Origin: Metallyticus violacea
Lineage: Eukaryota > Arthropoda > Insecta > Mantodea > Metallyticidae
Assembly: GCA_030762175.1 (NCBI GenBank)
Contig: CM060834.1
Span: 33,478,501-33,542,500 of the forward strand
Reading direction: 5' to 3'
DNA length: 64,000 nucleotides
A program made the position numbers and the translations under genes. Position 1 is the stretch's first letter. Each line of letters begins with the position of its first letter. Positions 13,150 through 24,628 of this stretch are shown here, piece after piece. The notes below the pieces were generated by a model. It was not told the DNA's origin. It saw nothing but the letters and a program-made list of their open reading frames with translations, and ran no database searches.

Positions 13150-13280
13150 GCGCACGTGTGTCTACGTTTCTCTCCTGGCACACGTGGGCTGCAGTTACCG
13201 TGGTAACCACGAGGTGACGTCATGGCGACGTTAGGCTATCGATTGGTGGCTGCAAGGGGGCTCGCTGGGTGACGTCACTT
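13150..13280. promoter_or_regulatory. Candidate promoter or enhancer island: 2 CRE, 2 E-boxes, RFX X-box, CCAAT
   Basis: A GC-richer, CpG-rich patch in AT-rich surroundings packs several perfect consensus sites into about 130 bp. They are CACGTG at 13153-13158 and 13181-13186, GTTACCGTGGTAAC (a symmetric RFX X-box with 2-bp spacer) at 13194-13207, TGACGTCA at 13215-13222 and 13270-13277, and an inverted CCAAT at 13242-13246. The nearest downstream gene on the plus strand is the transporter, whose first coding exon is 7.3 kb away. Assigning the island to that gene through a non-coding first exon is inference; it could also belong to an unrecognised transcript or an old element. Confidence 0.4.
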
Positions 13281-13539
13281 GCTGACCCCGAATCTACGAC
13301 GCCTGGCGAGTGGCCTTCGTCGGGACCTGCACTAAAAATAGCGGTCGATATGAAGTGGGCGTGCATTGGACGTATGCAGAGTGCTTTCTGTCAATAATTC
13401 TCTTTGGTAGAAAGTCAGATACATGTGTTGGATAAAACTCAACTGTGATTTAAAGCATTTTGTCACCAAAAACATCAGAAAACACAGCTGGTGATTGCAA
13501 CGCACATAAGAAACGACCTCACATTTTCTCGGAAGGAAC

Positions 13540-13757
13540 GAATATGGCTCGTCAAAAAACGTCAGCAATACCAGCAGGTGTCTGGATTTGATCAAGGGAG
13601 AACTGTGGAATTCTGTTGCGGGATGTCATTCCGAGAAATTGGTGCTGGTGTTGGACGAAATGAGTCCACAGAAGGACGAACACACAAACGTGAAGGATCC
13701 CAACAGTTTTATCAAAGAACTGAACAAGAAGATAGATCATATCCGCATAACTGTTGA
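13540..13757 (+). mobile_element. Tc1-like transposase N-terminal fragment
   Basis: The frame of 13491-13757 reads GFDQGRTVEF, then GMSFREIGAGVGRNEST, then EGRTHKREGSQQ and EQEDRS. This spacing resembles the paired-type helix-turn-helix N-terminus of Tc1-like transposases, with a gap after NEST. No catalytic domain follows. A second frame (13509-13782, ending KKIDHIRITVEYMHNILQF) is also open over the same bases and continues after one stop to about 13942. If that frame is the real one, the Tc1 call is wrong. Confidence 0.4.
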
Positions 13758-13782
13758 GTACATGCACAACATATTGCAATTT

Positions 13783-14479
13783 TAATGGTCATCCGTGTGC
13801 TTAAAATATTTGCAACGTTGTGCCGATATTTATGGTTGTGCTGCTAGTAAAGACCATAGCATTTTAACTCGTGAAAGCACAAGAATATTCCGAAAATATC
13901 AGCAAGTTTTCTTGGAACAATGCCCCAAAATGTTTAAATAGTTTTTCATTCATGATTTTTATTTACTATATGTGCGATAAAATTAAGGTAAACTTTATAA
14001 AATATTTTAAAGACTTTCAAAATAAATAGTGACGTTTATGAATAACCCAAACCAACAATTTTCTGATAAATAAATGAATTATGATAGCAATAATATTTTC
14101 CCCAATCATCTTTGAAGGTCAAACTGACGCATTTGTCTAATTAATGAGCGCATTAAGGAGTAACGACCTTGAAGTCAGTTGTGTTTACTTAGTAGTGCCA
14201 CAAGCACAGACACGGACACATTACATGGAAACAATAATAATAAAAAATAACCAGCACAAATTGCTTTTAGGTGCCATGTCATCTTAACTAATTTACTTCT
14301 TTAAAGTATTCCATGGTTGGGTAGTTTGTTCTATTTTTTGTAGCATAGCATTCTTCTCAGAAATAATTTCTTTAGGAAAAACGAAAAGGATATTGCAACT
14401 AAATAATAATATACTGACGGTCTGAAGTCTTACAACTCATTATTACTTGAAGTGGATGCAAGCTACTGATTATATTCTT
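13783..14479. other. No feature recognised
   Basis: After a stop at 13782, one plus frame stays open to about 13942 (ending in LEQCPKMFK) with protein-like composition. The rest is AT-rich and featureless. Confidence 0.4.
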
Positions 14480-15870
14480 GCTATTAGTGTGTATTTTAGG
14501 GAGGCTGAAAATTTCAAAGTTGCCAGTCTAAAGACTTGCCAATTTTGGAGGTCAAAAATCTTTGCCGAAGTCTTCCTTTTTATGTCCATTTCTGCGTAGA
14601 TGGTCACTAGTTGTGTTCTCAGTTTAGGCGTGATGCAATTTCGAAATTAAATATCCCCCCCCCGAAACTTTTTGTGCCAACTTTGGTGAATTTCTTCTTA
14701 ACCCTAAGGCTGATTCCAATGTTCGCAGTATTTTCGAATAGCTGAAGATCAGCTCTATATGCAGGGCACATACCCTTCATTTACTGTATTTTATTTTGTG
14801 TTTTAAGTAGACTTAAATTTTCAAAATTGCTGGTCTAAAAGTCTTACCATTGCTTTGAGGTCAAAAGTTTCAATGTCGAATTCTGACTCTTTATGTCCAT
14901 TTCTGCGTTGATGGTAACTAGTTCATTTTCCAGTTCAATTTTCAGGGCATTCGATGCATGTTTGAATTTTCAGATCAACTTAGGTGAATTTCTCCTTAAT
15001 CCTAAAGCAGATTCCAACGTTCGCTTAATTTTCTGGAAGCTGGAGACGAGCTCTATATGTAGAGCACATATCCTTCGTTTTATTTACATTACCGTGTATT
15101 TTAGGCAGGCTTAAACTTTCATAATTGCTGGTTTGCCATCCTTTAGTTAAAATATATCGATATCACATTTTGGATTCTCTTGGTCACTTTTCTGTAGATG
15201 GGGAATTTATGTATTCTCAATATAATTTTAAGGATCTTTGGGACAGAATGTGTGGTTGGGGCATTTTCTAAAATGACATCTCTTTTCGCACAGTTCTGAA
15301 AACGCCAATTGCTTATGCCGTGCTCTAATGGCAGGGCACACAAACTACTTTAATTTTAGTTTATTGTATAGCTTAGCAAGACTTTGCGTTTAAAAACTGC
15401 CACTCTATAGACTTTCCATTTTTTGCTGTTGGAAAATCTCGATGTCTATTTTGGGTTATTATGATCATTTTTTAATACAGTTTGGTATATTTAGGACAGT
15501 TTAGGCTTATTTGTAAGCTTGTGGCAGTTTCTAAAATTATGCATCCCCCCGGAAGGCCCAAAATGGCTAATTCCAGCAGGTGCTTTGGTGAATATCTCCA
15601 CAGCCGTGTCAGATTTTTATGTTCTATACATATTAGAAATACTGTAGCCCAGCTCTAGCTGTAGGGCATTTCTCCTTCTTTGCTTTTAGTTTACTACTTA
15701 TTTCAACTAAGCATGAAATTTCGAAATTTTCCATCATTAAAGAAACTTCATTTTTGGGTGGGGGGCTACAATTTTGTTGTCTAATTTTGGATTCTTATGA
15801 CTATTTCTGCGTGGATTGTCTCTAGCTGTATTCTCAGTGTAATTTTTAGGCGTTATGAAAATTTTAACAT
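14480..15870 (+). repeat. Degenerate ~300-bp tandem array, about 5 units
   Basis: The phrase 'gtgtattttagggaggctga' at about 14487 recurs in altered form near 14797, 15093, 15364 and 15691. 'ttatgtccatttctgcgt' at about 14579 recurs near 14891 and, more weakly, near 15180, 15460 and 15795. Each unit then has 'gattccaa' and 'agctctatatgcagggcaca'-type sequence in the same order. Unit lengths are roughly 270-330 bp. Divergence is high, so this is an old satellite-like array with no coding content I can see. Confidence 0.75.
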
Positions 15871-17706
15871 AAAAAGGTTACTGTAATTAGTGGAAAGACT
15901 AAGTGAAGCCAAAAAGTGAGTTAAATAGTACTACTGACCGCTTATGAGAGATGCTTCAAACCCCAAGATCCAAATACAGAAAACAGCAAGTGCAGAATCC
16001 ATTTTTCCACTGTGAATGTTTTCGAGCCATATTTCTGGAATATTTGCTAAAACCAGGCAAAAACTAACTGCACGGAATTCAGAATATGAGAATATAAACT
16101 TTATTTATTGCATTTTATTAACTATATCCTTATATTAAATGGCAGATGAGTATGAATCCTATAGTCTGTCATTTTTTTGCCCTTTAGCAATTGCTGTTGG
16201 TAGACTAGAAAGGAAGTTTCGTCATTGAGCAGGACTTTATTATCTATGACAGGAAACATTTATCTTTCTGGAACTAAATTTGAAATACTGATAACTGATG
16301 ATAATGAACTAAATCTTATCAGTGAACCAACTTGAACATGCAAAACTTCTAATAAACTGACAAGTGTGTGAAAAATGATGCCTATGTATAAGTAAGGGCG
16401 TTTACATTTATTTAGTACTTAAGCGTTAAAAACCGATAACACAACTAGGGTACTGAGTTGCTACGACACAGTCCCTAGTTCTAGTTTGAACCGTGGTGCT
16501 GAGGTATAGCACTTGTAATGGAAAGAAGAGCATTTCCTGTGTTTTGGGGGGGTATGCTGCATTTATGCACTTGTATTTATATAATTTATTAAAACATTAC
16601 ATTTTCATTGTAAAGATGAATACTCTATTATAAATGTTTATTCCTGTATCTTTTCATGTTTATTTCATTTTATCGATTAGCGAAATACATTCATCTTTTG
16701 TACAATTCTGAGGAATTAGGGACTTTAGTTTCTGAATCCGGGGGTAATATCTGGCGCGCTTTGGTACTCAAGTCCCAAAGTGGGCGAGAGCCATTTGCTC
16801 TCACAGTGATAGAACTTACCCCTATAGACAGCGGTAGTGTGTCTGAGGATTGGGGATTGTGGCGCCGTAGGGTCCATCTTTACAGGCGAAGACGCAACAA
16901 ACCTCCAAATAGGCCGACCTACTTCAAGGATCGCTTCCACCTTTCTTTCTCTAGAAGGTGTATTATCATAATTAAATTAATTACATGTTGGATGAACTGT
17001 GAGTAGTGAAACTGGGCATGTATGTATGTTGTAAATTCTAGACACACTTCTGATAATGTCAATTAATAATTTTAATTATTTATTCTCTAAATTTTTTTTA
17101 TGAAAAACTTTCTTAAAGAGGAGGGAGTGCAGTAAACAACAAATTTTGAAATTGTTACTTGAGCTGTTAGTTTTCAAACCTCATTATTCGCATAAAAATA
17201 TATTTCAACCAAATAGTAGTTGAAAGCTTCCTGTCTGTATGGCTAAGTATTTCCTAGACTTCTGTTGAACATAGCCTTTCACGTGATGCAGTTGTTTTTA
17301 TCTGAGCCTAAGTATGTATACACTTTAATGGTACCCCACGAAGAAAATTTACTGCCGAAGATATATTACGTCCTAGCTCAATATGTATTACTAATACAGT
17401 TCTCAAAACATTTTCCATGAATCTAGGCAAGCCTTCCAGTGGGAAAATGCATTCAAGTTTGCAATTCAAACAAACCTTGCGAATGCATTGCAAGACATGT
17501 TGAGAGTAACAGAATAAACTAATACTGTCTAAAAGTACTGTAAAAGTATTATGATAATTGACTTCTTATGGAAAATTCTTATTTTAGAACCTTTTTTACT
17601 TAACTCAGTAATGTTCAATTCTATTCCTGCTAGTCGATCAAAATTTTTAATAGGTTTCCAGCTATTTGGAATAACGCTTCATGTACATAATACAAGGTAC
17701 CTTATG
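15871..17706. other. Unassigned; GC-richer patch at 16740-16940
   Basis: A 116-codon plus frame (16656-17006) crosses the GC-richer patch and includes WRRRVHLYRRRRNKPPNRP. The minus strand is also open (16725-16940). I recognise neither. Dual-strand openness in a short patch fits an old repeat better than a gene. Confidence 0.35.
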
Positions 17707-18888
17707 TTGTTACAAACGACATGTGGCGGCGCGAGTGAGACATGTCATTACTATTTTCGGAACAATTGACATTTGTTATTGTGAAAAAAGTTACAACTTA
17801 GAAATTTACCGAGTAATTTGTTTACAGCGAGCATGTAAATAAAGCAATTTTGCGAAAAAATGGAAATTTCACGTGAAGGTTTTCGCTGGGTGTTTTTTTT
17901 ACGATTTTAGTAAAGGCCTAGCTCAACAGCAATGTATTGAATCGCTTTGTTCAACGTTTGGTAATGAAGTACCACCAGAAAAAACTGTTTACAATTGGTT
18001 TGCAGAATTTCGTCATGGTCGTGCGTCCTTTGGTGATGAATTTCGTGAAGATCGACCAAAATTGGTTGTCATTCATGTTGTGCGCAATATGATTGAAGAA
18101 GATTGGCATGTGACTTACAGTGAGATAGAGACATCCTTAGGCTTATCGAAGATTGGATTACATTCGATTCTGCATGAACATTTAGCTGTGAAAAAAGATT
18201 TGTACCCGATAGATTCCGCATAATTTGACCTAAGCAAAAAAAAAAAAAAAAAAATTCCACCGAGAAATTGCAAAAGCCGTATACAACGTTGTGTTAGGTG
18301 ACGAAACTTGCGCATATTCTCATGAATCGGAAACTAAGCAACAATCCACAGTTTGGATGTCCAAGATGAACCGAATCCCCCAAAAGTTGTTTGTTCACAA
18401 AGCACTTCCAAGAAAATGATCGTTTGTTTCTTCGGTTGTGTTGGACATATCGTAACCATTCATTTTAGGGGATTGAAGAACAGTTAATTATAAAGGTATA
18501 CAACAGTTTGTCTGCCAGAAGTCATCGACGAAATCAGGAAAAACAATCGAAAATGTAGCATCATTGTTCATCATGACAATGCCAGCTCTCACTCATAATT
18601 GATTTGAAGGAGAAAAACATCGAAATAATGTCTCATTCCCCGTATTCAACTGATTTATCGCCTAACGACTTCTTTTTTTCCCAATACGAACGAAAATGCA
18701 TGGACAATGATTTTCATCACCCCTAGAAGATGTTGAAGTCTTTAAAACTGTTGTTTTTGTGATATCAACTTCAGAGTGGAAAAATGTTTCGAGAATTAGT
18801 TTGAACGTATGCAAAAGTGTATAAATCTTTAAGGCGATTTTTTGAAAAGCAATAAAACAGTTTGTTTCTTCCCTAATTTTTGTAACAA
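17707..18888 (+). pseudogene. mariner transposase pseudogene (copy 2) with terminal inverted repeat
   Basis: This is better preserved than copy 1. The N-terminal third is open at 17873-18223 after a shift near the start: FYDFSKGLAQQQCIESLCST, then VYNWFAEFRHGRASFGDEF, then VRNMIEEDWHVTYSEIETSL and LHSILHEHLAVKK. This is the paired helix-turn-helix region of a mariner transposase. An A-run at 18237-18255 interrupts the frame. After it come a GDET-type catalytic segment near 18300, a PYSTDLSPNDFF-type segment near 18640-18670 and the C-terminal EW...F piece near 18770. Ends carry a 10-bp inverted repeat, ttgttacaaa at 17707-17716 and its complement at 18879-18888. It is inactive. Confidence 0.88.
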
Positions 18889-20120
18889 CTCTTATGCTTC
18901 AGCTTTGCTAAATAGCTTATCACATAGAGAGAGGGGGGATCATATCTTCTCTTAAAATGAAACATATTTTAAAAATGCATCGATATCTCAAAATATTAAA
19001 TACATGGGGACTAAAATTATAATGCGTAATATAGCAAAATGCTTTCATTTACTGATACTTTCTTTAAAGTCTCACCTGATAATGATATGATTATTTTACG
19101 AGTATAATAAAAAATAATCACGAAGATAATTCTTTTTAAATGGATTTAATGTCTTAGCGTATCATATTTCATATGCTCGAACAGTGCGTGTGCTTTAAAA
19201 TATAATTTAAATATTTATTTACAAATAATTGTAAAACTATTCAGATCAACTAGTCATAGATGCATGAAGGAACAATGTAATAAGAACTTATTAATTTAAT
19301 TGTAAATAAAATAAAATGTAAACAGATAAAAACTTACTGAAACGTGGGATTCTTAGAAATGACATTTCATAAAGTTATTGGGAAATTTATTTAGATCATT
19401 TTTAAATTTATGTTAAAGCTTTTGCATTCGCCCAATGATAGAGGAAAGGAGAAAATAGTTGCAAAAATTACATAAAAGCAAAGCAGTAGGCAGGAGGAGA
19501 TGGAATGAACCGCTTTGAAAGGCAAGTAACCCGCCATAAAAAATTCAATGGTTTAAAAAAAAAAAAAAAATAGAAAATAGAACCGAGCATAAACGGATTA
19601 GTTCCGAAATATACGAAATAGACTATTTTACTGTTACATTAATGATTATAATTTTACCCCAAAAATAGTGCATTCATCCTACAACTGACTTATTTTTCAT
19701 TCTCCAAATTCAGACAGTAACAAAAGCCCAAGTTTCCAGGCAACGATAGACAAAATACGTGGTAACAAAACACTTATCTAAATGTAAGGATGTCATTTGA
19801 AATTTTAAAGTCGGGGTAACTAGGGGTTAGCCAGTGAAATATGTTAAAACTTTCCCCTCAATATCTAAATTAATGTGCTATTTTATTTAAATTAAATTTA
19901 TGACACATGACTAGTTATTAAGACTTAGCAGTTTTGAAAACATTATTAAAGACAGGGCATAAATGAACTTAAACTGCACACTCCTTAGAAAAGTGAAATG
20001 AACGTTACTATTCTACTCTAAACCAAGAGATATAATTAGGAAAAATAATTACATTTTGTTTTAACTATTTTTGCACCTCTTTACAGCTTTCTTATTCTTT
20101 TTTTTTTTCTTCTTCTTCCA
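18889..20120. other. AT-rich, no feature recognised
   Basis: Apart from short A-runs near 19556 I see nothing. The segment just before 20124 is a long T/C tract that acts as the polypyrimidine tract of the proposed acceptor. Confidence 0.5.
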
Positions 20121-20123
20121 CAG

Positions 20124-20568
20124 TCCAATCAGTGGTTGCCGCATGGTGTTTCTGGGAGAAAAAGTCAGGATCACTAAGATCCAACACGGCGTGGAATCAT
20201 CCTGCAAACGTGTTAGCCTTTTGTCCTTGATGAGAAATCCTAGCGCGAAGTGTTGTGAAGTATTGCAGCAAAATCTGCCCATCGCTACAGGCACGCCATC
20301 CAATCCCTTCAACTTAGTACATTTTTTAGACCATAGACTGTCGCATCGGAACCGCTACCATCACCAGTTCCCTCTGGACCTTCAGGGTTGGCCACGAAGG
20401 TGGACTAGGATTTTACCAACATCTGACACAAGTGTTCTGGTTATTGTATTGTCACGTGTTCTAAATGAAGTGCTAAAATATAGTGCTACAATTTAAGTTT
20501 AAATCTAAATCTTCTTATTTTGGTGATCAAGTTCAGTATTAACACAGGAGGAGCACTGACCTAGGCTA
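20124..20568 (+). other. Putative 5' UTR part of the transporter's first coding exon
   Basis: A long polypyrimidine run ending 'ttcttcttccacag' at 20123 is one of the best splice acceptors in the window. From there the sequence is GC-richer than its surroundings to about 20430. No strong donor is needed if the exon runs on to 20890. It contains a 117-codon upstream frame (ATG at 20143, stop at 20496), which would be unusual in a leader. Two weaker acceptors lie at 20536 and 20547, either of which would make the exon shorter. An in-frame TGA at 20557 rules out an N-terminal extension of the main frame. Confidence 0.4.
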
Positions 20569-20890
20569 ATGATGGAAGCCATAACACAGAGTGTTAATCG
20601 TAAGAATGATGTGGCTCCCATAGTTGGCTGGTACAATGACTCGCCAAGCCTCAGCAACGGAGCAAAGGCAGAGGTCACGACGCCTCCCAGATCGGCTGTC
20701 AGCAGCGGGATTGGACCGGATTCCTCATCCAAGACTCCAAGCCTCAGTGGGTCCGATTATTCACAATCGCTTTCCAGCATCGATGACCACAACAGTATTT
20801 CAAAGACGCCTTGCGCCGTTATCACAATGTACGACGAGAATCTGCTGCAGGTTCAGAATGACCCTGAAAAAGATTCCGTCTGCAGCACAG
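20569..20890 (+). CDS. Monocarboxylate transporter (SLC16-like), coding exon 1: cytosolic N-terminus
   Basis: Residues 1-107 plus one base. The start is the first ATG after an in-frame TGA at 20557; a second ATG follows at once (MMEAITQS). The segment is hydrophilic and rich in serine, threonine and proline (for example SLSGSDYSQSLSS at about 58-70), with no membrane segment, as expected for the cytosolic tail of an MCT. The donor is cacag|gtaagt at 20891, phase 1. Codons are CpG-richer than the flanks. This N-terminal tail is poorly conserved within the family, so the exon is assigned by its phase-matched splice to exon 2 and not by motif. A shorter protein starting at the exon 2 methionine (residue 112) is possible from another promoter. 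Confidence 0.8.
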
Positions 20891-21239
20891 GTAAGTAATA
20901 AAATTGTTTTTCTTTTGGGGGATTTAAATATAGGATAATCAATTTAGTGCTGAACGATTGCACGACACTTGGTTTTTATCAAAAGTAGCAGAAGTATTGG
21001 ACGATATATTTTTAAACAATTGTGTGCATTTTTACATCTGCTGATAAAATAAGCATTATCCATTGTTGTTTCCTTCCAGAATTTACCAAAAGAATGAAAC
21101 AATTTTTTAAAAAACTAAAAATTCTGAAGAAAAAAAAACTGTTTTTGGGATGTAAATGATCCTTTTGCATCCTCTGATTTATTTCGACTTTGAACTGATC
21201 AATTGAAAACACTCCTACTTGTGATCTACCTCCAAAGAT
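20891..21239. other. Start of intron 1, no feature
   Basis: AT-rich intron sequence. Intron 1 spans 20891-26841. Confidence 0.7.
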
Positions 21240-22150
21240 CGAGTATTTAAAACCACATATCCTCCTTTCTGCAACTCATACCCTTATTGTGTTCCATATA
21301 TTGCCAATGTTAATGCCAGTTTTCATCATGATACAATTGTGAGCCAGCACCTGGTTGAAAAGTGAGATCATTCGAATTAGAGGGCAGCATAATTTCTTCA
21401 AGAATCTTGATGTAAGCAACACTGTTTATAGATCCATGAACAAAAATGCACTCTCAATGATGCAACCCCATATCGTGATTGCACCAGTTTCGAGACCTAA
21501 GCAAGCAAGGAGGAACTTGTAAACGTTTGTGATTTTTTTATCATGGAGACAACTCAACTCTATTCTCATAACTGAAGACAATCCTCTATCATTCTGATCC
21601 ATCTCATCTAAGCCTCTCTCGCCACCGTTTGAGGTGTAACTTTCTGTGTGTTTCATTGAGAAGAGATTCTCTAAGATTTATAATATCTCCCAACCTCCTT
21701 AGTCGTAAAACAGTCACCTAATTGATATCTTTGTAGGGTGAATTCCTTGAGAATATCGCGTAAACTCGCCTTTCTGTCTTGCCTGGTTGGTCTTGCGAGA
21801 ATGATCACTTTTAAGCTTTCTAAGCTTGTTCTTAGTGCGTTTTTAAGCTAGGATATTCATTACATCACTAGCATTTTCCTCGCATGGTTAATCTTGATAG
21901 TCAATGACAGTAAATCACAAATGTGTAAGGATATCTCGATGCCAGGCTTTAGAGGGTGTCCTATCTTTTGGTAAGTAATATGCAATATCTAGCTACTAAC
22001 GTCTCATTTTAGTTTCCCTAGAACGCGAGGAGTCTTGCGTCAGTGCATTTTTTATAATTTGCTTTAAATTTAAATACTTTTGCAGTCTTCATCACTGAAC
22101 TGTACGAAACATCCTGAAGAACATTATTGGGACATTTTCAATCGCATGGC
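21240..22150 (-). pseudogene. Tc1-like transposase remnant
   Basis: The minus strand reads LGLETGAITIWGCIIESAFL at about 21440-21500. This corresponds to the 'vmvWGCis' region that precedes the second catalytic aspartate in Tc1-like transposases, and it is followed by ILEE/LLP-like and FQ-like remnants toward 21330. Upstream on the minus strand (about 21650-21850) a basic KLRKLKSDHSRKTNQARQKG stretch may be the linker region. Many stops; no terminal repeats found. Confidence 0.5.
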
Positions 22151-22374
22151 AGCGCCATCCAGTAATCTTTTCTACAGTTTAGAACTTTATTGTCAACACT
22201 TCTTGTCTCCCGAAATTTATCTTTTCATTAGTCAAAGTATTGTGGAGCATCTGTAATCCTATCGGTAGGGAACTGTGTTTTAGACCGCTTCTGAACTTCA
22301 CATTTCGACTCATTGACGCATATATGAATGATGAAACTGTGTTGTTAAACCGAGTCATTTCACTCTGGGGATTA

Positions 22375-22434
22375 AAAAAAAAAAGAAAGAAAGAAAAAAA
22401 AAAGAAAGAAAGAAAGAAAGAAAGAAAAAAGAAA
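22375..22434. repeat. (GAAA)n-like A/G microsatellite
   Basis: An irregular AAAG/GAAA run of about 60 bp, giving a false lysine/glutamate tail to the overlapping frame. Confidence 0.9.
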
Positions 22435-23714
22435 ATTGCAACTGGAAATCTTTGAATGCCATTGCCTCATTTGCATCTAACCATGTTGTCCGCTTTGACC
22501 TTTAAATGAGAGCTATAAATAAAGGAATAAAATCAAGTATGGCTTAATATAAACCGAGAGACATAAAATAAATTTTTTATGCATTTACGCTTGGTCTCTC
22601 GGAATTTATTAATTGTAGATATAAAAGTACAGTAAAAACAAAGGGCAATTAATGGATGGAAAGTTAATGTCCGCCATTAGTTACCATTAAGTTTTCGAGG
22701 AAAACTGCAGTAGGTAGTATTCAATTTTTTCAGCAGAAGCTAAAAGATTTTTTAGAAATTGAGGAAGGACTATTGTATTATTGAAGTAAGTATATATATA
22801 CATTATTATATTTAACAATTTATCATGGAATCGGTTGAAGTTGAACCGATTTTACTCTATTATCGTTTTTCCACCATTCATTCATATTGCATTAATATTG
22901 GTATAATTATTACTGTGGAGAAATCAAACTTTCAAAGTTAGATGCTGTGTAAAGAGCATTTGTTACAGTTTGTCCTATAAGTTAGGACAATTTAAAGCCG
23001 AACTCCTGAGCAAACAGCTAAAGGACACAAGTTAAATGTGTTGCATTTCCTGTTTACTTAAACTGTTTTTCTGCCTGCCAAAATCATGAATGGTAGTGGA
23101 TGCTCATTCCGTTTTTTAGAAAAACGAGAACGAGTTATGCTAATGTGCGGTTTATTTGGCCTTTTACGTAACTGGTAGCATACCCAAAGCACATGTAAAT
23201 AGACGTACAAGTTAAGACAGGCAGTCATCGCCAATATCTCCTGATTACCCTCTAAGCAAAACTCTTGGAATGCAGTTGGAAATGAGATGGTTAGATCATT
23301 GTATGGCAATCTGTGGAGAAAGACAGAATGGCTCACGAGATAGTGAACATGCCAGATTTATTTCAGCGTGCTGTAGTTTGGAGGGTAAGAGAAACATCAC
23401 TAGCTATTACAATCATTTGCATTCTTCAATTCTGTAAATGTACTGTAATCTACGCTTTTTAAAGTGTATTAGCGAAACAAATTTGTACTTTCCTAACTTT
23501 TGTACTGTTTCTAGACCGACCATCGGACCAAAAGAAGGCAGTAGTAGGGATGGTTAAATAATTATACGTAATAATGCTTCTATCAATAGGTCATAGTCAT
23601 CTCAAAAACCACTGCTTTTTACCCATATTTTCCCACTAATAATTTAGGAATCTTGTCTGATTCATTATCTTTCGTTCATTATTATGAGACAAAATGAATA
23701 ACATTAATATAATA

Positions 23715-23777
<63 letters not shown>

Positions 23778-24319
23778 TTCTCCATAGCGTTTTTAACTCT
23801 TATTATTTTAAAGTTAGCATTTTAATACCTGTATATACCAATTCAGCGTTGCTTCTTTAAAACATAGCTTCGTTGTTTTTACTTAACTGTTGTAAAACTC
23901 TGTTTTCACATCTTATAATGCAGCTGAAACCGATAAATTACGCCTACTTTGTAGAGTTTTGTTTCTTTTCGCGCTTCCACTGATGCACTTGCACTTCTCT
24001 ATGTGAATTATAATATCACGACCATATTCTTAAAGAGAAATTATAAAAAAAAAATTACAATCAAGATCACATTTCATTTCACTATGTTCTTCCCCCCTCC
24101 CAAAAATGTCATAACTTTATTTTTTTTTAAATTTTATTTAATGTTTTGATGGAAATCTACATGTTATTTTCTTTAGACGTGACGTGGAATTTAAAGAAAG
24201 CTTGTCGAAAAAAAATTCTTGACTTGTGATTAATAAATATCACTTTGTCACTGCGCTGGTTGAGCCGTGCAAAAACTATTGGTTAAAACTATGTATGCGT
24301 GTGTGGGCGCGCGCCAACC
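22435..24319. other. Intron 1 interior with (TAA)n microsatellite
   Basis: A TAA trinucleotide run occupies about 23703-23775. No other feature is recognised. Confidence 0.7.
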
Positions 24320-24329
24320 ACCACCAAGG

Positions 24330-24628
24330 AATGAATGGTGTTTAATGCTCTTTTATTTTTTTTTTTTTTTTAAATAGAGGCACCACAGACGATGGACACT
24401 GCGATACATGAGATGAAATAATAAATTGGGAAAGGATTTATTTTTAAGGAAGGATCGTTCCAGGTTTAAGTTTAGGGTACCTTTCCGGCATTTGCCATTT
24501 ATGAGGACTAAGGAAAGCTGGAAAAAAAAAAAAAACCTCAGTCAGGGAGGACAGTCCTGGCGAGATTCGAGCTCCAGACCTCCCGCTCATGAGTCCGTGC
24601 CTTGACGACCTCGGCCACCTTTGGCGGT
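24330..24628 (-). mobile_element. tRNA-derived SINE, family B (copy 1)
   Basis: Family B is distinct from family A. Read on the minus strand it has a tRNA-like head with box B (gagctcgaatctc here, ggttcgaatccc in better copies), then 'ctgaggtttttt', 'ggcaaatgccgg', 'taccctaaac' and a tail ending in 'cattcatt'. The 10-bp duplication accaccaagg flanks it at 24320-24329 and 24629-24638. Confidence 0.85.
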
